From Canna indica (lineage: Eukaryota; Streptophyta; Magnoliopsida; Zingiberales; Cannaceae), in contig CP136893.1 in the NCBI GenBank assembly GCA_034359265.1, positions 50,107,501 through 50,171,500 on the forward strand: a stretch of 64,000 bases of DNA, in the 5' to 3' direction. How positions within the stretch are numbered: the stretch's first letter is position 1; each line of letters begins with the position of its first letter. Position numbers and translations under genes: made by a program. Below are positions 51,485 through 63,301 of the stretch, piece after piece. A model generated the notes under the pieces. That model saw only the letters and a list, made by a program, of their open reading frames with translations. It was not told the origin of the DNA and did not search any database.

Positions 51485-54400
51485 GAGTTATTTTTTACAG
51501 ACTAATGCAAAGAATTGCTCGATTTTTCGAATAGAATCTTGAACGAAGCCGACTGATTGAACTTCGGGGTAGCGGTTCGAAACGACCAGAAATCTGAGTC
51601 CCGAGCAACTCCAGAACATTCACTGTGATGGGAGAAGTTGTTAATCGAGTTATTTTTTACAGACTAATGCAAAGAATTGCTCGATTTTTCGAATAGAATC
51701 TTGAACGAAGCCGACTGATTGAACTTCGGGGTATCGGTTCGAAACGACCAGAAATCTGAGTCCCGAGCGACTCCAGAACATTCACTGTGATGGGAGAAGT
51801 TGTTAATCGAGTTATTTTTGAGAAACTAATGCAAAGAATTGCACGCTTTTTTGAATAGAATCTTGAACGAAGCCGACTGATTGAACTTCGGGGTATCGGT
51901 TCGAAACGACCAGAAATCTGAGTCCCGAGCGACTCCAGAACATTCACTGTGATGGGAGAAGTTGTTAATCGAGTTATTTTTGAGAAACTAATGCAGAGAA
52001 TTGCACGATTTTTCGAATAGAATCTTGAACGAAGCCGACTGATTGAACTTCGGGGTATCGGTTCGAAACGACCAGAAATCTGAGTCCCGAGCGACTCCAG
52101 AACATTCACTGTGATGGGAGAAGTTGTTAATCGAGTTATTTTTGAGAAACTAATGCAAAGAATTGCACGCTTTTTGGAATAGAATCTTGAACGAAGCCGA
52201 CTGATTGAACTTCGGGGTATCGGTTCGAAACGACCAGAAATCTGAGTCCCGAGCGACTCCAGAACATTCACTGTGATGGGAGAAGTTGTTAATCGAGTTA
52301 TTTTTGAGAAACTAATGCAGAGAATTGCACGATTTTTCGAATAGAATCTTGAACGAAGCCGACTGATTGAACTTCGGGGTATCGGTTCGAAACGACCAGA
52401 AATCTGAGTCCCGAGCAACTCCAGAACATTCACTGTGATGGGAGAAGTTGTTAATCGAGTTATTTTTTACAGACTAATGCAAAGAATTGCTCGATTTTTC
52501 GAATAGAATCTTGAACGAAGCCGACTGATTGAACTTCGGGGTATCGGTTCGAAACGACCAGAAATCTGAGTCCCGAGCAACTCCAGAGCAGTCACTGTGA
52601 TGGGAGAAGTTGTTAATCGAGTTATTTTTGACAGACTAATGCAAAGAATTGCATGATTTTTCGAATAGAATCTTGAACGAAGCCGACTGATTGAACTTCG
52701 GGGTATCGGTTCGAAACGACCAGAAATCTGAGTCCCGAGCGACTCCAGAACATTCACTGTGATGGGAGAAGTTGTTAATCGAGTTATTTTTTACAGACTA
52801 ATGCAAAGAATTGCTCGATTTTTCGAATAGAATCTTGAACGAAGCCGACTGATTGAACTCCGGGGTATCGGTTCGAAACGACCAGAAATCTGAGTCCCGA
52901 GCGACTCCAGAACAGTCACTGTGATGGGAGAAGTTGTTAATCGAGTTATTTTTGACAGACTAATGCAAAAATTGCATGATTTTTCGAATAGAATCTTGAA
53001 CGAAGCCGACTGATTGAACTTCGGGGTATCGGCTCGAAACGACCAGCAATCTGTGACACGAGCGACTCCAGAACATTCACTGTGATGGGAGAAGTTGTTA
53101 ATCGAGTTATTTTTTACAGACTAATGCAGAGAATTGCACGATTTTTTGAATAGAATCTTGAACGAAGCCGACTGATTGAACTTCGGGGTATCGGCTCGGA
53201 ACGACCAGCAATCTGTGACACGAGCGACTCCAGAACATTCACTGTGATTGGAGAAGTTGTTAATCGAGTTATTTTTTACAGACTAATGCAGAGAATTGCA
53301 CGATTTTTTGAATAGAATCTTGAACGAAGCCGACTGATTGAACTTCGGGGTATCGGCTCGAAACGACCAGCAATCTGTGACCCGAGCGACTCCAGAACAT
53401 TCACTGTGATGGGAGAAGTTGTTAATCGAGTTATTTTTTACAGACTAATGCAAAGAATTGCTCGATTTTTCGAATAGAATCTTGAACGAAGCCGACTGAT
53501 TGAACTTCGGGGTATCGGTTCGAAACGACCAGAAATCTGAGTCCCGAGCGACTCCAGAACATTCACTGTGATGGGAGAAGTTGTTAATCGAGTTATTTTT
53601 GAGAAACTAATGCAAAGAATTGCACGCTTTTTGGAATAGAATCTTGAACGAAGCCGACTGATTGAACTTCGGGGTATCGGTTAGAAACGACCAGAAATCT
53701 GAGTCCCGAACGACTCCAGAACATTCACTGTGATGGGAGAAGTTGTTAATCGAGTTATTTTTGAGAAACTAATGCAGAGAATTGCACGATTTTTCGAATA
53801 GAATCTTGAACGAAGCCGACTGATTGAACTTCGGGGTATCGGTTCGAAACGACCAGAAATCTGAGTCCCGAGCAACTCCAGAACATTCACTGTGATGGGA
53901 GAAGTTGTTAATCGAGTTATTTTTTACAGACTAATGCAAAGAATTGCTCGATTTTTCGAATAGAATCTTGAACGAAGCCGACTGATTGAACTTCGGGGTA
54001 TCGGTTCGAAACGACCAGAAATCTGAGTCCCGAGCGACTCCAGAACATTCACTGTGATGGGAGAAGTTGTTAATCGAGTTATTTTTGAGAAACTAATGCA
54101 AAGAATTGCACGCTTTTTGGAATAGAATCTTGAACGAATCCGACTGATTGAACTTCGGGGTATCGGTTCGAAACGACCAGAAATCTGAGTCCCGAGCGAC
54201 TCCAGAACATTCACTGTGATGGGAGAAGTTGTTAATCGAGTTATTTTTGAGAAACTAATGCAGAGAATTGCACGATTTTTCGAATAGAATCTTGAACGAA
54301 GCCGACTGATTGAACTTCGGGGTATCGGTTCGAAACGACCAGAAATCTGAGTCCCGAGCGACTCCAGAACATTCACTGTGATGGGAGAAGTTGTTAATCG

Positions 54401-54723
54401 AGTTACTTTTTACAGACTAATGCAGATAATTGCACGATTTTTCGAATAGAATCTTGAACGAAGCCGACTGATTGAACTTCGGGGTATCGGTTCGAAACGA
54501 CCAGAAATCTGAGTCCCGAGCGACTCCAGAACATTCACTGTGATGGGAGAAGTTGTTAATCGAGTTATTTTTTACAGACTAATGCAAAGAATTGCTCGAT
54601 TTTTCGAATAGAATCTTGAACGAAGCCGACTGATTGAACTTCGGGGTATCGGTTCGAAACGACCAGAAATCTGAGTCCCGAGCAACTCCAGAACATTCAC
54701 TGTGATGGGAGAAGTTGTTAATC
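51485..54723. repeat. One A unit plus 19-mer higher-order repeat, copy 2
   Basis: A at 51485 (private GGTAGCGGTTCG) is followed by the 19-mer at 51,647-54,723. It matches 46,788-49,864 at plus 4,859; both have CGAACGACTCC in a B unit (48,848 and 53,707). Private here: GAACTCCGGGG (52,856), GTTAGAAACG (53,681) and GAGTTACTTTT (54,400). GTTAGAAACG places a stop codon in the reverse-strand frame. Confidence 0.88.
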
Positions 54724-57150
54724 GAGTTATTTTTTACAGACTAATGCAAAGAATTGCTCGATTTTTCGAATAGAATCTTGAACGAAGCCGACTGATTGAA
54801 CTTCGGGGTATCGGTTCGAAACGACCAGAAATCTGAGTCCCGAGCGACTCCAGAACATTCACTGTGATGGGAGAAGTTGTTAATCGAGTTATTTTTGAGA
54901 AACTAATGCAAAGAATTGCACGCTTTTTGGAATAGAATCTTGAACGAAGCCGACTGATTGAACTTCGGGGTATCGGTTCGAAACGACCAGAAATCTGAGT
55001 CCCGAGCGACTCCAGAACATTCACTGTGATGGGAGAAGTTGTTAATCGAGTTATTTTTGAGAAACTAATGCAGAGAATTGCACGATTTTTCGAATAGAAT
55101 CTTGAACGAAGCCGACTGATTGAACTTCGGGGTATCGGTTCGAAACGACCAGAAATCTGAGTCCCGAGCGACTCTAGAACATTCACTGTGATGGGAGAAG
55201 TTGTTAATCGAGTTATTTTTTACAGACTAATGCAGATAATTGCACGATTTTTCGAATAGAATCTTGAACGAAGCCGACTGATTGAACTTCGGGGTATCGG
55301 TTCGAAACGACCAGAAATCTGAGTCCCGAGCGACTCCAGAACATTCACTGTGATGGGAGAAGTTGTTAATCGAGTTATTTTTTACAGACTAATGCAAAGA
55401 ATTGCTCGATTTTTCGAATAGAATCTTGAACGAAGCCGACTGATTGAACTTCGGGGTATCGGCTCGGAACGACCAGCAATCTGTGACACGAGCGACTCCA
55501 GAACATTCACTGTGATGGGAGAAGTTGTTAATCGAGTTATTTTTTACAGACTAATGCAGAGAATTGCACGATTTTTTGAATAGAATCTTGAACGAAGCCG
55601 ACTGATTGAACTTCGGGTTATCGGCTCGAAACGACCAGCAATCTGTGACCCGAGCGTCTCCAGAACATTCACTGTGATGGGAGAAGTTGTTAATCGAGTT
55701 ATTTTTTACAGACTAATGCAAAGAATTGCTCGATTTTTCGAATAGAATCTTGAACGAAGCCGACTGATTGAACTTCGGGGTATCGGTTCGAAACGACCAG
55801 AAATCTGAGTCCCGAGCGACTCCAGAACATTCACTGTGATGGGAGAAGTTGTTAATCGAGTTATTTTTGAGAAACTAATGCAAAGAATTGCACGCTTTTT
55901 GGAATAGAATCTTGAACGAAGCCGACTGATTGAACTTCGGGGTATCGGTTCGAAACGACCAGAAATCTGAGTCCCGAGCGACTCCAGAACAGTCACTGTG
56001 ATGGGAGAAGTTGTTAATCGAGTTATTTTTGACAGACTAATGCAAAGAATTGCATGATTTTTCGAATAGAATCTTGAACGAAGCCAACTGATTGAACTTC
56101 AGGGTATCGTTCGAAACGACCAGAAATCTGAGTCCCGAGCGACTCCAGAACATTCACTGTGATGGGAGAAGTTGTTAATCGAGTTATTTTTTACAGACTA
56201 ATGCAAAGAATTGCTCGATTTTTCGAATAGAATCTTGAACGAAGCCGACTGATTGAACTTCGGGGTATCGGTTCGAAACGACCAGAAATCTGAGTCCCGA
56301 GCGACTCCAGAACATTCACTGTGATGGGAGAAGTTGTTAATCGAGTTATTTTTTACAGACTAATGCAGAGAATTGCACGATTTTTCGAATAGAATCTTGA
56401 ACGAAGCCGACTGATTGAACTTCGGGGTATCGGTTCGAAACGACCAGAAATCTGAGTCCCGAGCGACTCCAGAACATTCACTGTGATGGGAGAAGTTGTT
56501 AATCGAGTTATGTTTTACAGACTAATGCAAAGAATTGCTCGATTTTTCGAATAGAATCTTGAACGAAGCCGAGTGATTGAACTTCGGGGTATCGGTTCGA
56601 AACGACCAGAAATCTGAGTCCCGAGCGACTCCAGAACAGTCACTGTGATGGGAGAAGTTGTTAATCGAGTTATTTTTGACAGACTAATGCAAAGAATTGC
56701 ATGATTTTTCGAATAGAATCTTGAACGAAGCCAACTGATTGAACTTCAGGGTATCGTTCGAAACGACCAGAAATCTGAGTCCCGAGCGACTCCAGAACAT
56801 TCACTGTGATGGGAGAAGTTGTTAATCGAGTTATTTTTTACAGACTAATGCAAAGAATTGCTCGATTTTTCGAATAGAATCTTGAACGAAGCCGACTGAT
56901 TGAACTTCGGGGTATCGGTTCGAAACGACCAGAAATCTGAGTCCCGAGCGACTCCAGAACAGTCACTGTGATGGGAGAAGTTGTTAATCGAGTTATTTTT
57001 GACAGACTAATGCAAAGAATTGCATGATTTTTCGAATAGAATATTGAACGAAGCCAACTGATTGAACTTCAGGGTATCGTTCGAAACGACCAGAAATCTG
57101 AGTCCCGAGCGACTCCAGAACATTCACTGTGATGGGAGAAGTTGTTAATC
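53428..57150. repeat. 23-mer block (3,723 bp), dispersed copy 1
   Basis: Order A B C A B C G A A B C G (A/E') E A B F A H A F A F, three F units of 161 bp. It reappears at 58,283-62,005, 4,855 bases on, with matching rare marks: GACTCTAGAAC (55,171 and 60,026), GAGCGTCTCC (55,654 and 60,509) and GCCGAGTGATTG (56,568 and 61,423). The copies differ at several sites I noticed: 53,526, 53,682, 54,405, 55,617, 56,510 and 57,043. This pair is therefore older than the 29-mer and 21-mer duplications. Confidence 0.9.
55372..55533. repeat. Recombinant monomer, A left half and E' right half
   Basis: TTACAG, TTGCTCG and TTTTTCG on the left, with GGCTCGGAACG, AGCAATCTGTGAC and ACGAG on the right. A-(D)-E' order elsewhere suggests deletion of about two monomers between an A and an E'. 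The identical junction at 60227 shows that it predates the 4,855-bp duplication. Confidence 0.87.
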
Positions 57151-58282
57151 GAGTTATTTTTTACAGACTAATGCAGAGAATTGCACGATTTTTTGAATAG
57201 AATCTTGAACGAAGCCGACTGATTGAACTTCGGGGTATCGGCTCGAAACGACCAGCAATATGTGACCCGAGCGACTCCAGAACATTCACTGTGATGGGAG
57301 AAGTTGTTAATCGAGTTATTTTTTACAGACTAATGCAAAGAATTGCTCGATTTTTCGAATAGAATCTTGAACGAAGCCGACTGATTGAACTTCGGGGTAT
57401 CGGTTCGAAACGACCAGAAATCTGAGTCCCGAGCGACTCCAGAACATTCACTGTGATGGGAGAAGTTGTTAATCGAGTTATTTTTTACAGACTAATGCAG
57501 AGAATTGCACGATTTTTCGAATAGAATCTTGAACGAAGCCGACTGATTGAACTTCGGGGTATCGGTTCGAAACGACCAGAAATCTGAGTCCCGAGCGACT
57601 CCAGAACATTCACTGTGATGGGAGAAGTTGTTAATCGAGTTATTTTTTACAGACTAATGCAAAGAATTGCTCGATTTTTCGAATAGAATCTTGAACGAAG
57701 CCGAGTGATTGAACTTCGGGGTATCGGTTCGAAACGACCAGAAATCTGAGTCCCGAGCGACTCCAGAACAGTCACTGTGATGGGAGAAGTTGTTAATCGA
57801 GTTATTTTTGACAGACTAATGCAAAGAATTGCATGATTTTTCGAATAGAATCTTGAACGAAGCCAACTGATTGAACTTCAGGGTATCGTTCGAAACGACC
57901 AGAAATCTGAGTCCCGAGCGACTCCAGAACATTCACTGTGATGGGAGAAGTTGTTAATCGAGTTATTTTTTACAGACTAATGCAAAGAATTGCTCGATTT
58001 TTCGAATAGAATCTTGAACGAAGCCGACTGATTGAACTTCGGGGTATCGGTTCGAAACGACCAGAAATCTGAGTCCCGAGCGACTCCAGAACAGTCACTG
58101 TGATGGGAGAAGTTGTTAATCGAGTTATTTTTGACAGACTAATGCAAAGAATTGCATGATTTTTCGAATAGAATCTTGAACGAAGCCAACTGATTGAACT
58201 TCAGGGTATCGTTCGAAACGACCAGAAATCTGAGTCCCGAGCGACTCCAGAACATTCACTGTGATGGGAGAAGTTGTTAATC
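56020..58282. repeat. F161 region with the 6-mer A-H-A-F-A-F duplicated
   Basis: F units at 56020, 56667, 56990, 57799 and 58122 carry GCCAACTG, CTTCAGGG and loss of one G in GGTATCGTTCG, and are 161 bp. The 6-mer A-H-A-F-A-F (970 bp) occurs at 56,181-57,150 and 57,313-58,282, separated by an E unit (57151, with CAATATGTGACCC). The A units at 56505 and 57637 share GCCGAGTGATTG. The rare GAATATTGAACG (57,043) is shared with the unit at 63140. Confidence 0.9.
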
Positions 58283-61200
58283 GAGTTATTTTTTACAGAC
58301 TAATGCAAAGAATTGCTCGATTTTTCGAATAGAATCTTGAACGAAGCCGACTGATTGAACTTCGGGGTATCGGTTCGAAACAACCAGAAATCTGAGTCCC
58401 GAGCGACTCCAGAACATTCACTGTGATGGGAGAAGTTGTTAATCGAGTTATTTTTGAGAAACTAATGCAAAGAATTGCACGCTTTTTGGAATAGAATCTT
58501 GAACGAAGCCGACTGATTGAACTTCGGGGTATCGGTTCGAAACGACCAGAAATCTGAGTCCCGAACGACTCCAGAACATTCACTGTGATGGGAGAAGTTG
58601 TTAATCGAGTTATTTTTGAGAAACTAATGCAGAGAATTGCACGATTTTTCGAATAGAATCTTGAACGAAGCCGACTGATTGAACTTCGGGGTATCGGTTC
58701 GAAACGACCAGAAATCTGAGTCCCGAGCAACTCCAGAACATTCACTGTGATGGGAGAAGTTGTTAATCGAGTTATTTTTTACAGACTAATGCAAAGAATT
58801 GCTCGATTTTTCGAATAGAATCTTGAACGAAGCCGACTGATTGAACTTCGGGGTATCGGTTCGAAACGACCAGAAATCTGAGTCCCGAGCGACTCCAGAA
58901 CATTCACTGTGATGGGAGAAGTTGTTAATCGAGTTATTTTTGAGAAACTAATGCAAAGAATTGCACGCTTTTTGGAATAGAATCTTGAACGAATCCGACT
59001 GATTGAACTTCGGGGTATCGGTTCGAAACGACCAGAAATCTGAGTCCCGAGCGACTCCAGAACATTCACTGTGATGGGAGAAGTTGTTAATCGAGTTATT
59101 TTTGAGAAACTAATGCAGAGAATTGCACGATTTTTCGAATAGAATCTTGAACGAAGCCGACTGATTGAACTTCGGGGTATCGGTTCGAAACGACCAGAAA
59201 TCTGAGTCCCGAGCGACTCCAGAACATTCACTGTGATGGGAGAAGTTGTTAATCGAGTTATTTTTTACAGACTAATGCAGATAATTGCACGATTTTTCGA
59301 ATAGAATCTTGAACGAAGCCGACTGATTGAACTTCGGGGTATCGGTTCGAAACGACCAGAAATCTGAGTCCCGAGCGACTCCAGAACATTCACTGTGATG
59401 GGAGAAGTTGTTAATCGAGTTATTTTTTACAGACTAATGCAAAGAATTGCTCGATTTTTCGAATAGAATCTTGAACGAAGCCGACTGATTGAACTTCGGG
59501 GTATCGGTTCGAAACGACCAGAAATCTGAGTCCCGAGCAACTCCAGAACATTCACTGTGATGGGAGAAGTTGTTAATCGAGTTATTTTTTACAGACTAAT
59601 GCAAAGAATTGCTCGATTTTTCGAATAGAATCTTGAACGAAGCCGACTGATTGAACTTCGGGGTATCGGTTCGAAACGACCAGAAATCTGAGTCCCGAGC
59701 GACTCCAGAACATTCACTGTGATGGGAGAAGTTGTTAATCGAGTTATTTTTGAGAAACTAATGCAAAGAATTGCACGCTTTTTGGAATAGAATCTTGAAC
59801 GAAGCCGACTGATTGAACTTCGGGGTATCGGTTCGAAACGACCAGAAATCTGAGTCCCGAGCGACTCCAGAACATTCACTGTGATGGGAGAAGTTGTTAA
59901 TCGAGTTATTTTTGAGAAACTAATGCAGAGAATTGCACGATTTTTCGAATAGAATCTTGAACGAAGCCGACTGATTGAACTTCGGGGTATCGGTTCGAAA
60001 CGACCAGAAATCTGAGTCCCGAGCGACTCTAGAACATTCACTGTGATGGGAGAAGTTGTTAATCGAGTTATTTTTTACAGACTAATGCAGATAATTGCAC
60101 GATTTTTCGAATAGAATCTTGAACGAAGCCGACTGATTGAACTTCGGGGTATCGGTTCGAAACGACCAGAAATCTGAGTCCCGAGCGACTCCAGAACATT
60201 CACTGTGATGGGAGAAGTTGTTAATCGAGTTATTTTTTACAGACTAATGCAAAGAATTGCTCGATTTTTCGAATAGAATCTTGAACGAAGCCGACTGATT
60301 GAACTTCGGGGTATCGGCTCGGAACGACCAGCAATCTGTGACACGAGCGACTCCAGAACATTCACTGTGATGGGAGAAGTTGTTAATCGAGTTATTTTTT
60401 ACAGACTAATGCAGAGAATTGCACGATTTTTTGAATAGAATCTTGAACGAAGCCGACTGATTGAACTTCGGGGTATCGGCTCGAAACGACCAGCAATCTG
60501 TGACCCGAGCGTCTCCAGAACATTCACTGTGATGGGAGAAGTTGTTAATCGAGTTATTTTTTACAGACTAATGCAAAGAATTGCTCGATTTTTCGAATAG
60601 AATCTTGAACGAAGCCGACTGATTGAACTTCGGGGTATCGGTTCGAAACGACCAGAAATCTGAGTCCCGAGCGACTCCAGAACATTCACTGTGATGGGAG
60701 AAGTTGTTAATCGAGTTATTTTTGAGAAACTAATGCAAAGAATTGCACGCTTTTTGGAATAGAATCTTGAACGAAGCCGACTGATTGAACTTCGGGGTAT
60801 CGGTTCGAAACGACCAGAAATCTGAGTCCCGAGCGACTCCAGAACAGTCACTGTGATGGGAGAAGTTGTTAATCGAGTTATTTTTGACAGACTAATGCAA
60901 AGAATTGCATGATTTTTCGAATAGAATCTTGAACGAAGCCAACTGATTGAACTTCAGGGTATCGTTCGAAACGACCAGAAATCTGAGTCCCGAGCGACTC
61001 CAGAACATTCACTGTGATGGGAGAAGTTGTTAATCGAGTTATTTTTTACAGACTAATGCAAAGAATTGCTCGATTTTTCGAATAGAATCTTGAACGAAGC
61101 CGACTGATTGAACTTCGGGGTATCGGTTCGAAACGACCAGAAATCTGAGTCCCGAGCGACTCCAGAACATTCACTGTGATGGGAGAAGTTGTTAATCGAG

Positions 61201-62005
61201 TTATTTTTTACAGACTAATGCAGAGAATTGCACGATTTTTCGAATAGAATCTTGAACGAAGCCGACTGATTGAACTTCGGGGTATCGGTTCGAAACGACC
61301 AGAAATCTGAGTCCCGAGCGACTCCAGAACATTCACTGTGATGGGAGAAGTTGTTAATCGAGTTATTTTTTACAGACTAATGCAAAGAATTGCTCGATTT
61401 TTCGAATAGAATCTTGAACGAAGCCGAGTGATTGAACTTCGGGGTATCGGTTCGAAACGACCAGAAATCTGAGTCCCGAGCGACTCCAGAACAGTCACTG
61501 TGATGGGAGAAGTTGTTAATCGAGTTATTTTTGACAGACTAATGCAAAGAATTGCATGATTTTTCGAATAGAATCTTGAACGAAGCCAACTGATTGAACT
61601 TCAGGGTATCGTTCGAAACGACCAGAAATCTGAGTCCCGAGCGACTCCAGAACATTCACTGTGATGGGAGAAGTTGTTAATCGAGTTATTTTTTACAGAC
61701 TAATGCAAAGAATTGCTCGATTTTTCGAATAGAATCTTGAACGAAGCCGACTGATTGAACTTCGGGGTATCGGTTCGAAACGACCAGAAATCTGAGTCCC
61801 GAGCGACTCCAGAACAGTCACTGTGATGGGAGAAGTTGTTAATCGAGTTATTTTTGACAGACTAATGCAAAGAATTGCATGATTTTTCGAATAGAATCTT
61901 GAACGAAGCCAACTGATTGAACTTCAGGGTATCGTTCGAAACGACCAGAAATCTGAGTCCCGAGCGACTCCAGAACATTCACTGTGATGGGAGAAGTTGT
62001 TAATC
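58283..62005. repeat. 23-mer block (3,723 bp), dispersed copy 2
   Basis: Counterpart of 53,428-57,150, with the same unit order and three 161-bp F units at 60875, 61522 and 61845. Private: GAAACAACC (58,378). The stop-creating GTTAGAAACG of copy 1 is GTTCGAAACG here, the usual base, so copy 1 carries the mutation. The A unit that follows (62006) differs from the E unit that follows copy 1 (57151), which sets the right boundary. Confidence 0.9.
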
Positions 62006-63301
62006 GAGTTATTTTTTACAGACTAATGCAAAGAATTGCTCGATTTTTCGAATAGAATCTTGAACGAAGCCGACTGATTGAACTTCGGGGTATCGGTTCG
62101 AAACAACCAGAAATCTGAGTCCCGAGCGACTCCAGAACATTCACTGTGATGGGAGAAGTTGTTAATCGAGTTATTTTTTACAGACTAATGCAGAGAATTG
62201 CACGATTTTTCGAATAGAATCTTGAACGAAGCCGACTGATTGAACTTCGGGGTATCGGTTCGAAACGACCAGAAATCTGAGTCCCGAGCGACTCCAGAAC
62301 ATTCACTGTGATGGGAGAAGTTGTTAATCGAGTTATTTTTTACAGACTAATGCAAAGAATTGCTCGATTTTTCGAATAGAATCTTGAACGAAGCCGACTG
62401 ATTGAACTTCGGGGTATCGGTTCGAAACGACCAGAAATCTGAGTCCCGAGCGACTCCAGAACAGTCACTGTGATGGGAGAAGTTGTTAATCGAGTTATTT
62501 TTGACAGACTAATGCAAAGAATTGCATGATTTTTCGAATAGAATCTTGAACGAAGCCAACTGATTGAACTTCAGGGTATCGGTTCGAAACGACCAGAAAT
62601 CTGAGTCCCGAGCGACTCCAGAACATTCACTGTGATGGGAGAAGTTGTTAATCGAGTTATTTTTTACAGACTAATGCAAAGAATTGCTCAATTTTTCGAA
62701 TAGAATCTTGAACGAAGCCGACTGATTGAACTTCGGGGTATCGGTTCGAAACAACCAGAAATCTGAGTCCCGAGCGACTCCAGAACATTCACTGTGATGG
62801 GAGAAGTTGTTAATCGAGTTATTTTTTACAGACTAATGCAGAGAATTGCACGATTTTTCGAATAGAATCTTGAACGAAGCCGACTGATTGAACTTCGGGG
62901 TATCGGTTCGAAACGACCAGAAATCTGAGTCCCGAGCGACTCCAGAACATTCACTGTGATGGGAGAAGTTGTTAATCGAGTTATTTTTTATAGACTAATG
63001 CAAAGAATTGCTCGATTTTTCGAATAGAATCTTGAACGAAGCCGACTGATTGAACTTCGGGGTATCGGTTCGAAACGACCAGAAATCTGAGTCCCGAGCG
63101 ACTCCAGAACAGTCACTGTGATGGGAGAAGTTGTTAATCGAGTTATTTTTGACAGACTAATGCAAAGAATTGCATGATTTTTCGAATAGAATATTGAACG
63201 AAGCCAACTGATTGAACTTCGGGGTATCGGCTCGAAACGACAAGCAATCTGTGACACGAGCGACTCCAGAACATTCACTGTGATGGGAGAAGTTGTTAAT
63301 C
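62006..63301. repeat. Two A-H-A-F type 4-mers (648 bp each)
   Basis: Units 62006 A, 62168 H, 62330 A, 62492 F; then 62654 A, 62816 H, 62978 A (TTATAG), 63140. The F at 62492 has GCCAAC and CTTCAGGG but an intact ATCGGTTCG, so it is the undeleted form next to the deleted ones. The A units at 62006 and 62654 share ACAACCAG. The unit at 63140 is F on the left (GAATATTGAACG, GCCAAC) and R2 on the right (GGCTCG, CTGTGACACG), with a private CGACAAGCAATC. Confidence 0.87.
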
